32,963 nt of DNA, taken from assembly GCA_038260095.1 (NCBI GenBank), contig JBBSOC010000018.1, forward strand, positions 1-32,963, written 5' to 3'. Under the pieces are notes generated by a model. That model was not told the origin of the DNA, did no database searches, and was given only the letters and a program-made list of their open reading frames with translations. Both the position numbers and the translations under genes were made by a program. Below, one piece after another: positions 7,693 through 15,008 of the stretch. Positions within the stretch are counted from its first letter, which is position 1. Each line of letters begins with the position of its first letter. This DNA comes from QHCE01 sp038260095. GTDB taxonomy: Bacteria; Actinomycetota; Actinomycetes; Mycobacteriales; QHCE01.

Positions 7693-8022
7693 CTAGATGA
7701 AGCGGCGGGAAGCCCGCTCAAACCAGATGGTGAAAAACGGCGGAATACTCGCAAGCAGCCCTAGCGTCCAGCGAAATGGGGTCCAGCTCTGGGCGCGGGC
7801 GACGAGCACCACGGTGACCACATAGATCAAAAAGAGCACACCGTGAATCGGACCGAATATCTTCACCCCAATGTCGTTGGCAGCAATTACATACTTGAAC
7901 AGCATGCCGACGAGTAGACCAGCCCAGGAGCAGGCCTCAGCGATCGCGGCAATTCGAAACCATCGCACGAGGCCGGCAGTTGGAGCGAGCGGGGAGGTGG
8001 AGAGCCGGGTCTGCTGAGGCAT
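7693..8022 (-). CDS. DUF3817 small integral membrane protein
   Basis: A 109-residue protein with three hydrophobic helices at about residues 20-42, 54-76 and 82-100 and a basic C-terminus. The pattern FGPIHGVLFLIYV in the second helix is characteristic of DUF3817 (YdzA-like) proteins, whose role is unknown. The ATG at 8022 follows AAAGGA by about eight bases. It lies 54 bases upstream of the mutase gene in the same direction and may be cotranscribed. A 17-base dyad at 8067-8083 is about 45 bases upstream of its start and may mark its promoter. Confidence 0.85.
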   Translation of the reverse strand: MPQQTRLSTSPLAPTAGLVRWFRIAAIAEACSWAGLLVGMLFKYVIAANDIGVKIFGPIHGVLFLIYVVTVVLVARAQSWTPFRWTLGLLASIPPFFTIWFERASRRFI

Positions 8023-8066
8023 GTTCGCCGTCCTTTGATCTAGCCCCGAAGGGCAGCACTACTTCT

Positions 8067-8083
8067 ACATTTCGTAGAAATGT
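8067..8083. promoter_or_regulatory. 17-base dyad upstream of the DUF3817 gene
   Basis: ACATTTC (8067-8073) and GAAATGT (8077-8083) are perfect inverted arms around GTA; a second dyad, TTCTAC with GTAGAA, is nested at 8063-8079. It sits 45 bases before the DUF3817 start, where an operator would be expected. No local regulator can be assigned to it. Confidence 0.4.
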
Positions 8084-8184
8084 TACCCCTCAGGTCTTAC
8101 GTGAAGCGGCCGCCCTGCCACCTCGAAGGTCACAAGCAAAGGCCGTATCTGTGGGGTCAAGGCTTACTGGTCAGCGGCAGCATG

Positions 8185-8213
8185 TTTTGCCAAGTTAGGA
8201 GAACTTGGCAAAA
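8185..8213. terminator. Perfect 12-bp hairpin, probable terminator
   Basis: TTTTGCCAAGTT (8185-8196) pairs perfectly with AACTTGGCAAAA (8202-8213) around the loop AGGAG. On the plus strand it is followed by ATTTTTA; on the minus strand it is preceded by a T run rather than followed by one. A terminator is the simplest reading, but there is no gene upstream on the plus strand, so it may instead be the edge of a lost element. Confidence 0.45.
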
Positions 8214-8387
8214 ATTTTTATCGTGCACACCTCATTAGTACTTTTGCGTCTGTGAAGGTTGAGCAGGCTAGATCGCCTGTAAGTGTTGGTGTTGGCTGGC
8301 ATGGAGCTGGCAGGGTGGCGTTGGTTCTTCTCGCTGGCTGCGACTCATGAAAGGACACAGTGCATGTCCTCACTAATGTAGGAACCG
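8214..8387. other. Intergenic stretch without a recognisable gene
   Basis: With the hairpin and dyad to its left, this completes a 365-base gap between the DUF3817 gene and the second plsC. I find no coding frame with a plausible start. A weak dyad, AGGACA (8352-8357) and TGTCCT (8365-8370), lies just after the plsC2 stop in the direction of transcription and could be its terminator. The rest is GT-rich and may be degenerate former coding DNA. Confidence 0.4.
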
Positions 8388-9083
8388 TCAGGTGGGTGTG
8401 CCCTCACGTCGCAACGCCGATTTCACCGTTGCGGCGTAGGTGTCCACATACTCTTGTCCAGACAGAGTTCGCAACTGATCCATGATGTGATCGGTCACGC
8501 CTCGCTCTACCCGGCGATCTCCGACCAGACTTGCGTGTTCAGAAAAGTCCAAGGGCTTGCCAAACCGGATCCGAACCCGCATGATTCGGGGCATCTTCCG
8601 CCCGATCGGCTGCACTTCGTGGGTGTTGAGCATGACCACCGGAATCACTGGCGCTCCACTTTGGAGTGCCAAACGCGCCACACCAGTCCTGCCTCGATAC
8701 AACCGGCCATCCGGAGACCGTGTGCCTTCAGGATAGATGCCTAGCAAGCAGCCCTGATTAAGCGCGTGCATACCAGCATTCAGCGCCGAACGCGCCGCGG
8801 AACCACTGGAACGATCAATAGGCACCGCGCCCATGCCAGTGAAAAAGATGCGACTGGCTATACCTTTAATGCCACGTCCGTTGAAGTACTCTGCCTTGGC
8901 CAGGAAAACGATGCGCCGTTTGATCATTAGCGGCAAAAATACCGAATCGCTGAACGATAGATGGTTGCTAGCCACAATGGCCGCACCGTGGCCGGGAAGA
9001 TGTTCGACACCCTCCACGATCGGGCGGAATACCAGCCGAAGCCAAGGGCCGAGAACCACATACTTACCCAGCCAAAAAAGCAC
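8388..9083 (-). CDS. Second PlsC-family acyltransferase
   Basis: A 231-residue 1-acylglycerol-3-phosphate acyltransferase-type protein. The catalytic NHLSFSD (His-x4-Asp) is at about residue 40, FLAKAEYF and AVPIDRSSG follow, then YPEGTRSPDG and VIPVVMLNT. One hydrophobic N-terminal stretch probably associates it with the membrane. The start is the GTG at 9083, preceded by GGGAGA at about eight bases; the ATG at 9090 is in another frame. It is only moderately similar to the PlsC at 5126-5836 and may differ in acyl or acceptor preference. In actinobacteria such genes often neighbour a ROK glucokinase, as here. Confidence 0.9.
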   Translation of the reverse strand: MLFWLGKYVVLGPWLRLVFRPIVEGVEHLPGHGAAIVASNHLSFSDSVFLPLMIKRRIVFLAKAEYFNGRGIKGIASRIFFTGMGAVPIDRSSGSAARSALNAGMHALNQGCLLGIYPEGTRSPDGRLYRGRTGVARLALQSGAPVIPVVMLNTHEVQPIGRKMPRIMRVRIRFGKPLDFSEHASLVGDRRVERGVTDHIMDQLRTLSGQEYVDTYAATVKSALRREGTPT

Positions 9084-9163
9084 GGTTCATTCTCCCATAT
9101 CTCGCGATAGCCCTGTGCTCCCCGTACCACCTATGTCGCCCAGCGGGTCGCTACCGACACACC

Positions 9164-9213
9164 GATTCTCGTGAGTACAGATTTTCTCGGAGGTACAGAT
9201 TCTCGTGGGCACA
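9164..9213. repeat. Three tandem 16-18 base repeats before a small membrane protein gene
   Basis: GATTCTCGTGAGTACA (9164-9179), GATTTTCTCGGAGGTACA (9180-9197) and GATTCTCGTGGGCACA (9198-9213) stand head to tail in the 151-base gap between the divergent genes at 9083 and 9235. They end 21 bases before the ATG at 9235. They may be repeated regulator sites or the result of slippage. Confidence 0.6.
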
Positions 9214-9234
9214 AACACGAAATAGGCTAGCTGC

Positions 9235-9567
9235 ATGTTCCCCTCAGAACCCGAGCCGCCGCAGGACTCAGCATCCGAGCCGTGGCACGAGCTCGACCCC
9301 GACGAAGACACACCCTTTGTTCCGCCCGAGCCACCGCCAATGCCGCTATTCGCCCCGGCGAGCGTGCTCGGCGCCATGGCCACGATTGTCGGGCTCGGAC
9401 TCCTCTTCTACCCCGCCGTCCTAACGTCGTTTTTGGGCGTTTCTATCCAGCTATCGCTGCTGTTGGCGGCGATGCTGCTACTCACCGGAGTAGCGACGTT
9501 GATCAGTCGACTCCGCAACCCCGATCCTGACGAGCCCGAAGATCCTGATCTTGGTGCCCAAGTCTAA
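9235..9567 (+). CDS. Small membrane protein with acidic termini, unknown function
   Basis: A 110-residue protein with an acidic, Pro-rich N-terminal tail (about 40 residues), two hydrophobic helices (about 44-64 and 68-90, joined by a short loop) and an acidic C-terminal tail after SRLRNP. Both tails probably face the cytoplasm. Similar two-helix proteins occur as hypothetical proteins in actinobacteria, but I cannot name a family. The ATG at 9235 has only a weak ribosome site (AGG, 10 bases upstream). It is transcribed away from plsC2 from a short region with tandem repeats. Confidence 0.65.
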   Translation: MFPSEPEPPQDSASEPWHELDPDEDTPFVPPEPPPMPLFAPASVLGAMATIVGLGLLFYPAVLTSFLGVSIQLSLLLAAMLLLTGVATLISRLRNPDPDEPEDPDLGAQV

Positions 9568-9619
9568 TCGCGTTTTGTTCGCCACACTGGACGAAGTATA
9601 AGATATTTAAGTAAAAAGT

Positions 9620-10012
9620 TCATTCGCTTGCTTTTCTTATAAATGGCATATTTAATTCAAGAAGCGTTTTATCCGCAGTCATAAACAGCAAACTCTCGCG
9701 AGCTGCTTGGGTAATTAGCATGCGATCGAACGGATCAGAGTGGTTCGTATCAATGCTCGTCAATGCCCGTACATGCTCTCCTTTAAGGTCAAGGATTTCT
9801 ACTCCAAGCTCACGGGCGCCTATATACAGCTCATCCGGTGAATAGGGAAGCTTTTTCTTATGGTATTTGAGCGTTAATTCCCAAAGGCTCACAGTTGAGC
9901 AATATACTTCTCTATCTGTCATAAGCAACTTTTGCGCAATTTTACCAATTTTCGATGGTTCATACAGCGCCCAAATGAGTACGTGCGAGTCGATAAGCAC
10001 ATTCAGGTTCAT
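9620..10012 (-). CDS. vapC: PIN-domain toxin (VapC family)
   Basis: A 130-residue PIN-domain ribonuclease, toxin of a type II pair. The acidic active-site residues are all present: Asp8 (LIDSHVLIW), Glu45 (SLWE), Asp96 (DPFDRMLITQA) and Asp114 (TAD). VapC enzymes cut specific tRNAs or rRNA loops in a metal-dependent way. Its ATG overlaps the antitoxin stop by four bases, the usual coupled arrangement. The gene is AT-richer than its neighbours and uses Lys AAA and Leu TTA codons freely, consistent with recent transfer. It resembles the PIN subgroup paired with Phd-like antitoxins. Confidence 0.9.
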   Translation of the reverse strand: MNLNVLIDSHVLIWALYEPSKIGKIAQKLLMTDREVYCSTVSLWELTLKYHKKKLPYSPDELYIGARELGVEILDLKGEHVRALTSIDTNHSDPFDRMLITQAARESLLFMTADKTLLELNMPFIRKASE

Positions 10013-10278
10013 GCTGGAAAGTCGTGACCGACGCTGGTTTCAATTGCACGAATAATATCTTCGTCAGGTGCAATTAAATCCGCGGTCTCGTCTGCCTGCG
10101 GCAGACGCTTGTGTGTCCAGATGCCTAGTTTTAGCCCAGAGCTAGAGGATTTGGCGGGCACCAACATAACTTCCTCTTTTCCGTAGCTGCCGATGAGTAC
10201 CCTTTCGCCAGCTTTGGCCTTTTTGACGTATCGGCTCAGATGGGTTTTGGCTTCGTGGATACTGATAACTGCGTCCAT
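10009..10278 (-). CDS. Phd/YefM-type antitoxin
   Basis: An 89-residue antitoxin. The N-terminal segment ISIHEAKTHLSRYVKKAKAGE is the Phd/YefM DNA-binding fold, followed by a strand with VMLVPA and an acidic, probably disordered tail (about residues 60-80) that should wrap the toxin. It is translated just ahead of the PIN toxin with a four-base overlap. AGG about nine bases before the ATG can act as the ribosome site. A 30-base palindrome lies 21 bases upstream and is the expected self-operator. Confidence 0.88.
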   Translation of the reverse strand: MDAVISIHEAKTHLSRYVKKAKAGERVLIGSYGKEEVMLVPAKSSSSGLKLGIWTHKRLPQADETADLIAPDEDIIRAIETSVGHDFPA

Positions 10279-10298
10279 GCTTGAAACCTAGCGCAGCA

Positions 10299-10328
10299 AT
10301 CTGGACTGAGTCAAGACTCAGTCCAGAT
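10299..10328. promoter_or_regulatory. Palindromic operator of the vapBC-type pair
   Basis: ATCTGGACTGAGT (10299-10311) and ACTCAGTCCAGAT (10316-10328) are perfect 13-base inverted arms around CAAG. The position, 21 bases before the antitoxin start, fits a self-repression site bound by the antitoxin-toxin complex. Confidence 0.8.
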
Positions 10329-10403
10329 CTAAGGTCGCGTAATCGGTATCGTCGGATGTGTGCTGGCGCTCGGGTGTCGCAGCTTGCAGCGTAGTAGCCC
10401 AAA

Positions 10404-10476
10404 TCTAATCGACGCTTTCCCCGAAAACGTCGATTAGAGCCTCATTTCAGGGGCGTTTTCAGGGGAAACGTCCCTG
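10404..10476. repeat. Pair of intergenic palindromes, family shared with the adnA-adnB gap
   Basis: The first hairpin (10404-10438) has arms TCTAATCGACG and CGTCGATTAGA and an inner TTTC/GAAA stem around CCC. The second (10448-10476) has arms CAGGGGCGTTTTC and GGAAACGTCCCTG around AGG with two mismatches. Both contain the core arms (G)ACGTTTTC and GAAAACGT seen at 21526-21589, and in both places CCTCATT lies between the two palindromes. They follow the glucokinase stop (10481), so they could work as its terminator, but no long T run follows. Confidence 0.7.
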
Positions 10477-10480
10477 GCTC

Positions 10481-11440
10481 CTAACGGCGTCTGGCCAGAT
10501 CGGCGGCCCCCACTAAGCCAGCCTGGTTACCCAGCGCCGCAAGCTCAACCGTCGCCATAGGTTCGCTGCGCCCCCGGCTAGCCACCACAGTCTTGTAAGC
10601 GGCAATCGCCGGTGTCAACAATAAGTCACCCGATTCACTGACTCCACCACCAACAACGATCAGTTGCGGATCCAGCGCGAACACGACATCGGCAAGCCCG
10701 ATACCCAGCCATGCGCCAACTTCGGCAAACGCCGCAAGCGCCGCAGGGTTTCCTTCACCAGCGGCCTGTTGGACGTGAGCCCCGGTCAGCGCCGCAAGGT
10801 CACCGCCGGTGAGCTCCCGCAGCCGGGCGGCCGCGACTGGATCCTTTTCAGCGGCCTCGCGCGCATATCGTCCCAGTGCGGTGCCGCTGGCGTACCGTTC
10901 CAGGCAGCCACGGCTGCCGCAACCGCAAGGTTCCCCGTTCCGCACCGCCAAAGTATGGCCCAATTCGGCAGCTTTCCCGAAGCCGCCGCGATACAGCTGA
11001 CCATTGAGCACGAAGCCGGAACCGATCCCGGTGCCGATCGTGAGCAGCACCATGTCGGAAACTCCGAGACCGACGCCGAACCGATGCTCACCCCACGCCG
11101 CGGCATTGGCATCGTTCTCCAACGTGACTGGCATCTCCACTAGCTCACTCACCATGGCACGCAACGCAACGTTTTCTTCCCATAGCAAATTCGGTGCATG
11201 CTCCAGCACCGAACGTGATGCGTCGACATATCCAGCAATAGCAATCCCCATCGCCGAAACGGCGAACTGTGCACCGAGCTCGGCGGCGATCTTTCCGATC
11301 ACCTCGACGGTCTCAGCAGTGTCATCGGCGGGTGTGGGATACCGACAGGACGCAAGAATTTGACCATCGTCGGCGACCACGCCACCAATCACCTTGGTGC
11401 CACCGATGTCGATACCAAGCGTGTACGTCTTATCGCTCAT
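10481..11440 (-). CDS. glk: ROK-family glucokinase
   Basis: A 319-residue sugar kinase phosphorylating glucose with ATP (some actinobacterial members also use polyphosphate, which the sequence cannot decide). The phosphate loop GIDIGGTK is at residues 9-16, the catalytic base is Asp110 in ENDANAAAWGE, and the ROK zinc site is complete: His162 (ELGHT) and Cys172, Cys174 and Cys179 in CGCGSRGCLERYASG. There is no N-terminal DNA-binding domain, so it is an enzyme rather than a ROK repressor. The ATG at 11440 follows AAGGGGAG by about four to seven bases. It diverges from a glycogen-debranching-type gene, which links it to storage-sugar use. Confidence 0.93.
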   Translation of the reverse strand: MSDKTYTLGIDIGGTKVIGGVVADDGQILASCRYPTPADDTAETVEVIGKIAAELGAQFAVSAMGIAIAGYVDASRSVLEHAPNLLWEENVALRAMVSELVEMPVTLENDANAAAWGEHRFGVGLGVSDMVLLTIGTGIGSGFVLNGQLYRGGFGKAAELGHTLAVRNGEPCGCGSRGCLERYASGTALGRYAREAAEKDPVAAARLRELTGGDLAALTGAHVQQAAGEGNPAALAAFAEVGAWLGIGLADVVFALDPQLIVVGGGVSESGDLLLTPAIAAYKTVVASRGRSEPMATVELAALGNQAGLVGAADLARRR

Positions 11441-11472
11441 GCGCTCCCCTTACTCAAGTCTCGTTCCGTTAG

Positions 11473-11511
11473 CCGAGTGCTTGGCTCATCTACGACACTC
11501 GGCAACCGAGT
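11473..11511. promoter_or_regulatory. Repeated CCGAGT/ACTCGG half-sites in the divergent glk promoter region
   Basis: CCGAGT occurs at 11473-11478, and ACTCGG (11497-11502) with CCGAGT (11506-11511) forms a 15-base dyad around CAA. The cluster is 30-70 bases upstream of the glucokinase start in the 245-base gap shared with the debranching gene. It may be an operator controlling one or both genes; no regulator is encoded nearby. The rest of the gap holds GAGGTAAT, the ribosome site for 11686. Confidence 0.4.
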
Positions 11512-11685
11512 TTGCCACGATAGCGCGGTGTGGCGTACGTGGGAGCAACCGCAATCGACCGTCCTCGACAGCTAGGATCGAGCGAGTTCCCAAACGTGAT
11601 GTTGCTGGCATAGGGGCACATATCGCAACAGCCGCGGACCGCGACTTCCACGGATTACGCAATTGTCTATATACAGAGGTAATCG

Positions 11686-13806
11686 ATGACATCCCCATGG
11701 GCATATGCAGGACCAGCTCCATCATGGGGGGCTGATGGCGGGGTTGTAACCCTCGTTGAGGGACCGACATGTATGATCTCGGCACAAAACGCCGACATCA
11801 TACATAACACAGTACAAGGTCTATATTTTCGGGATATTCGGTTGCTCTCCCATTGGGAGTTACTCGTGGACGGCCTGCGGGTTGAACCCCTCTCTGTCGT
11901 GCCAGACGAACCCTTCAGTTGCGAATTCATCTGTACCGGTCCCCCCCAAACTGGCGTGCGCGATTCTCCCATAGTTGCCAGACGGGTACGGCTCATCGGA
12001 CGCGGGATGCGTGATCAACTCACGTTGCACAATTACAGCGACGCCACCATCCGCATGACTGTCACCTTGCTGACCGCCACAGATTTCGCTGATGTCTTCA
12101 GCGTGAAGGAACTGCGCTCAAATGAGCTCAGCCGCCCGGAAACCACGACCACCCCCGACGGAGTCGAGATCTGGTCCCGCGACCGCCAGATGGGCGTACT
12201 CATCACCGCACGCGGCCCAGATTCGGAGGCCCTAGACTTAGAAACCACAGCATTTGGACTCACATTTCATGTCATTCTCGAGCCTTATGGTTGCTGGTCC
12301 ACCTGTATCGAGGTCGTCCCCGTACTCGAAGGTGAGCGTGTGGCTCCGCGCTTTAAGCGCGGAGAGTCAGCGGAGCACTCCGTTCCAGCCCAGCGGATGA
12401 GTGACTGGCAACGCGTCGCAACTCGGATGAAAACCCCACACTTTAAACTTGCCGAAGCGCTGCGCAGCAGCTGTGATGATGTGGGCGCGCTGCGCCTTTT
12501 CTACGCCCAAAATCCGCAGTATCCGACGATTGCAGCCGGTGCGCCTTGGTACATGCGTTTGTTCGGCCGAGATTCATTACTGACGGCGTGGATGGCGCTG
12601 ATCCTGGATCCGGGTTTGGCTATCGGCACCGTACGCGCGCTCGCCGCGCTCCAAGGCAGCAAGGTCGATCCGAGTACCGAAGAGGAACCCGGAAGAATAC
12701 TTAACGAATGGCACAGCCTCACTGGCTCAGATGCCCTCGGAAGCGGAAAGAACGCTTACTACGGCACAGCTGACGCCACGCCGCTGTTCGTAATGTTGAT
12801 GGGTGAGCTGTATCGATGGGGGTTTAGGGATAAAATCCGTGCGCTGCTGCCCAACGTGGATCGAGCCTTGGACTGGATCACGTCATATGGGGACAAAGAC
12901 GGCGATGGATTCGTAGAATACCAGCGGGTGGGCAACTTCGGGCTACTTAACCAAGGCTGGAAGGACTCATCCGACGCCATTGCGTTTGCTAACGGCAGCC
13001 TGGCTCAACCACCCATCGCGGTGGCCGAGGTGCAAGCATACGTCTATGCCGCGTACCTAGCTCGTGCCGATATCGCCAACGCGGAAGGGGATCTTGGCAT
13101 TGCTGAGATCTACCGAGGTCGAGCCGAAAAGCTCAAGCGAGCTTTCAACGAACAATTTTGGCTCAAAAGTGACGACTTCGTGGCAGTTGCGCTCGATAAG
13201 GATAAAAACCAAGTAGACTCTTTTACTTCCAATCCCGGCCATTGTTTATGGACCGGGATCCTTGACCACGACAAAGCCGAGCTAGTAGCAGATAAACTTC
13301 TATCTCCACAACTTTTTAGTGGTTGGGGAATTCGCACTGAATCGATACAATCCCGCAAATACAATCCCGTGAGCTACCACCATGGCTCAGTTTGGCCGCA
13401 TGATACTGCAATTACAGCAGCCGGTTTAATGAAATATGGTTTCGCTACCCATGCTAAAAAGGTCATTTTGGGCTTACTAGACGTTGCTCATCATCGAGAT
13501 GGTCGCCTTCCCGAGTTGTTTTGCGGCTTTTCTCGAGACGAACTTTCTATCCCGATCAGCTATCCCAGCGCATGTTCGCCACAGGCGTGGTCGGCAGCAT
13601 CGCCCTTACTGCTGGTCAGAGCTATGCTATCCTTCGATCCGGATATACCAGCGGGAGTAGTAAAAATTTCTCCTGCTGTACCCGACGAGATTGCAGAAAT
13701 TACTCTCGACGGGGTAGCACTCGGTTCTAGCCGGGTAACCATAACGGCGCATGGTAATTCTGGCAGTATCGCTGGACTACCGGTCGGAATAGTGAAAGGT
13801 GCATGA
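11686..13806 (+). CDS. Glycogen-debranching-type glycoside hydrolase (amylo-alpha-1,6-glucosidase-like)
   Basis: A 706-residue cytoplasmic protein of the family with an N-terminal glycogen-debranching beta domain (about residues 20-215) and a C-terminal (alpha/alpha)6 barrel (about 265-640). Visible barrel marks are WYMRLFGRDSLLTAW, KDGDGFVEYQ, the putative acid segment GWKDSSDAI, NPGHCLWTGI and YHHGSVWPHDTA. The family includes debranching enzymes acting on alpha-1,6 branches and related enzymes of uncertain substrate, so the exact glycan is not established. The ATG at 11686 follows GAGGTAATCG, a good ribosome site. It overlaps the next glycosyltransferase gene by four bases (ATGA), implying coupled translation. 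Its 3' half is more AT-rich than the 5' half. There is no signal peptide, in keeping with an intracellular substrate. Confidence 0.85.
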   Translation: MTSPWAYAGPAPSWGADGGVVTLVEGPTCMISAQNADIIHNTVQGLYFRDIRLLSHWELLVDGLRVEPLSVVPDEPFSCEFICTGPPQTGVRDSPIVARRVRLIGRGMRDQLTLHNYSDATIRMTVTLLTATDFADVFSVKELRSNELSRPETTTTPDGVEIWSRDRQMGVLITARGPDSEALDLETTAFGLTFHVILEPYGCWSTCIEVVPVLEGERVAPRFKRGESAEHSVPAQRMSDWQRVATRMKTPHFKLAEALRSSCDDVGALRLFYAQNPQYPTIAAGAPWYMRLFGRDSLLTAWMALILDPGLAIGTVRALAALQGSKVDPSTEEEPGRILNEWHSLTGSDALGSGKNAYYGTADATPLFVMLMGELYRWGFRDKIRALLPNVDRALDWITSYGDKDGDGFVEYQRVGNFGLLNQGWKDSSDAIAFANGSLAQPPIAVAEVQAYVYAAYLARADIANAEGDLGIAEIYRGRAEKLKRAFNEQFWLKSDDFVAVALDKDKNQVDSFTSNPGHCLWTGILDHDKAELVADKLLSPQLFSGWGIRTESIQSRKYNPVSYHHGSVWPHDTAITAAGLMKYGFATHAKKVILGLLDVAHHRDGRLPELFCGFSRDELSIPISYPSACSPQAWSAASPLLLVRAMLSFDPDIPAGVVKISPAVPDEIAEITLDGVALGSSRVTITAHGNSGSIAGLPVGIVKGA

Positions 13807-15008
13807 TGCGAGATCGGATAGCACGGAGAAATGATCCTGAAAATCTCAAAGCAGAGTTGCCAGTAATCCCAGAAGACCTCCCAGATCAGCTACCGACTCT
13901 ATTAACCGCATCGGCGCCTTCACAGCCAATGGAAGGTCCACTGAAGATCGCTATTGTCGCCCCGCCATGGTTTGAAATTCCACCGCCAAGCTACGGCGGA
14001 ATTGAGGTGGTGTGCGGAACACTCGTCGACGGTCTTGTCCGTCGAGGTCATAACGTCACGCTAATTGGCGTGGGAAAAAATGGCACTACCGGACACTTTC
14101 ATTCCACAAACGCAGAGCCGCAATTTGCACATATCAGCCAGACCTCACCTGAGGTCCTGCACATCGCCCGCGCAAACGAGTTCATTGAGAGTCAGCACTT
14201 CGACGTCGTGCACGACCACACGAACGCCGGTCCACTGTCAGCCGCACTGCGTACGGCACCAACTGTAGTTACCGTGCACCGTCCAATTCATGAGCTTGCC
14301 GATTACTACAGGCTGCTGAGGGACTCTATCTGTTTAGTGGCAGTTTCGAATAGCCAGCGCGCTCCTCGCCCCGACCTTAACTGGGCAGGCACTGTTCATA
14401 ACGGCGTGCCACTACAGCAGTTCACGTTTAATCCCCAGCCGGGTGACTACGCACTCTGGTTAGCGCGATTTAACCCTGAGAAGGGTCCCGATATTGCGAT
14501 CGAGATGTGCCGCAAAGCTGGCGTGCCACTGATACTTGCCGGGAAGCTCAACGAGGAGGATGAGCACGACTACCTGGAAAAAGAAATCAGACCGATGCTC
14601 GGCCCGGACGTTAAACTCGTGCTCAACGCAGATCGACGCAGCGTGGTACAGCTAGTACGCAACGCCCGTTGTTTAGTACATTCTGTGCGCTGGGCAGAGC
14701 CGTTCGGTATGGTTCTGATTGAGGCAATGTCATGCGGTACTCCAGTACTCGGACTGAACCGTGGCGCGGTATCTGAGGTAGTACTTGACGGCGTCACCGG
14801 ATGGGTGCGTGATGATCCGGATGAACTCGCCGAGATGCTGCCCCAGGTGGATCAACTTGACCGAGGCGCTTGCCGGGAGCATGTCAAACAGCACTTCTCC
14901 GGTGGAGCCATGGCAGCTGGCTACGAGCAAGTGTATCGGTCTCTTATCGCTGAGCGTGACATCGCCAGTGGCGCAGCGTCGATGCTGCGCTCCCGGCGCG
15001 AAGACTAG
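13803..15008 (+). CDS. GT4-family glycosyltransferase
   Basis: A 401-residue GT-B glycosyltransferase. After a 46-residue polar, Pro-rich N-terminal extension the first Rossmann domain starts at LKIAIVAPPWF, with the glycine-rich PSYGGIE acceptor loop. The second domain has LWLARFNPEKGP and the retaining GT4 nucleotide-sugar motif EPFGMVLIEAMSCGTPV (Glu-x7-Glu). The donor cannot be told from sequence. It starts inside the stop of the debranching-type gene, so the two products probably act on the same intracellular polysaccharide or oligosaccharide. Two overlapping ATGs (13803 and 13806) could serve as start. It ends in a convergent four-base overlap with mnmA. Confidence 0.9.
   Translation: MMRDRIARRNDPENLKAELPVIPEDLPDQLPTLLTASAPSQPMEGPLKIAIVAPPWFEIPPPSYGGIEVVCGTLVDGLVRRGHNVTLIGVGKNGTTGHFHSTNAEPQFAHISQTSPEVLHIARANEFIESQHFDVVHDHTNAGPLSAALRTAPTVVTVHRPIHELADYYRLLRDSICLVAVSNSQRAPRPDLNWAGTVHNGVPLQQFTFNPQPGDYALWLARFNPEKGPDIAIEMCRKAGVPLILAGKLNEEDEHDYLEKEIRPMLGPDVKLVLNADRRSVVQLVRNARCLVHSVRWAEPFGMVLIEAMSCGTPVLGLNRGAVSEVVLDGVTGWVRDDPDELAEMLPQVDQLDRGACREHVKQHFSGGAMAAGYEQVYRSLIAERDIASGAASMLRSRRED

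Noticed and set aside
10142..10402. Minus-strand frame upstream of the PIN/Phd pair
   Set aside because: It overlaps the antitoxin and its operator and has no family resemblance.
10404..10476. Possible short CRISPR array from the repeated palindromes
   Set aside because: Only two imperfect units with a single short spacer, no leader and no cas genes in the window; the units are self-complementary intergenic repeats.
11441..11685. tRNA or riboswitch in the glk/debranching gap
   Set aside because: No cloverleaf or known riboswitch core can be folded by eye; only short dyads are present.
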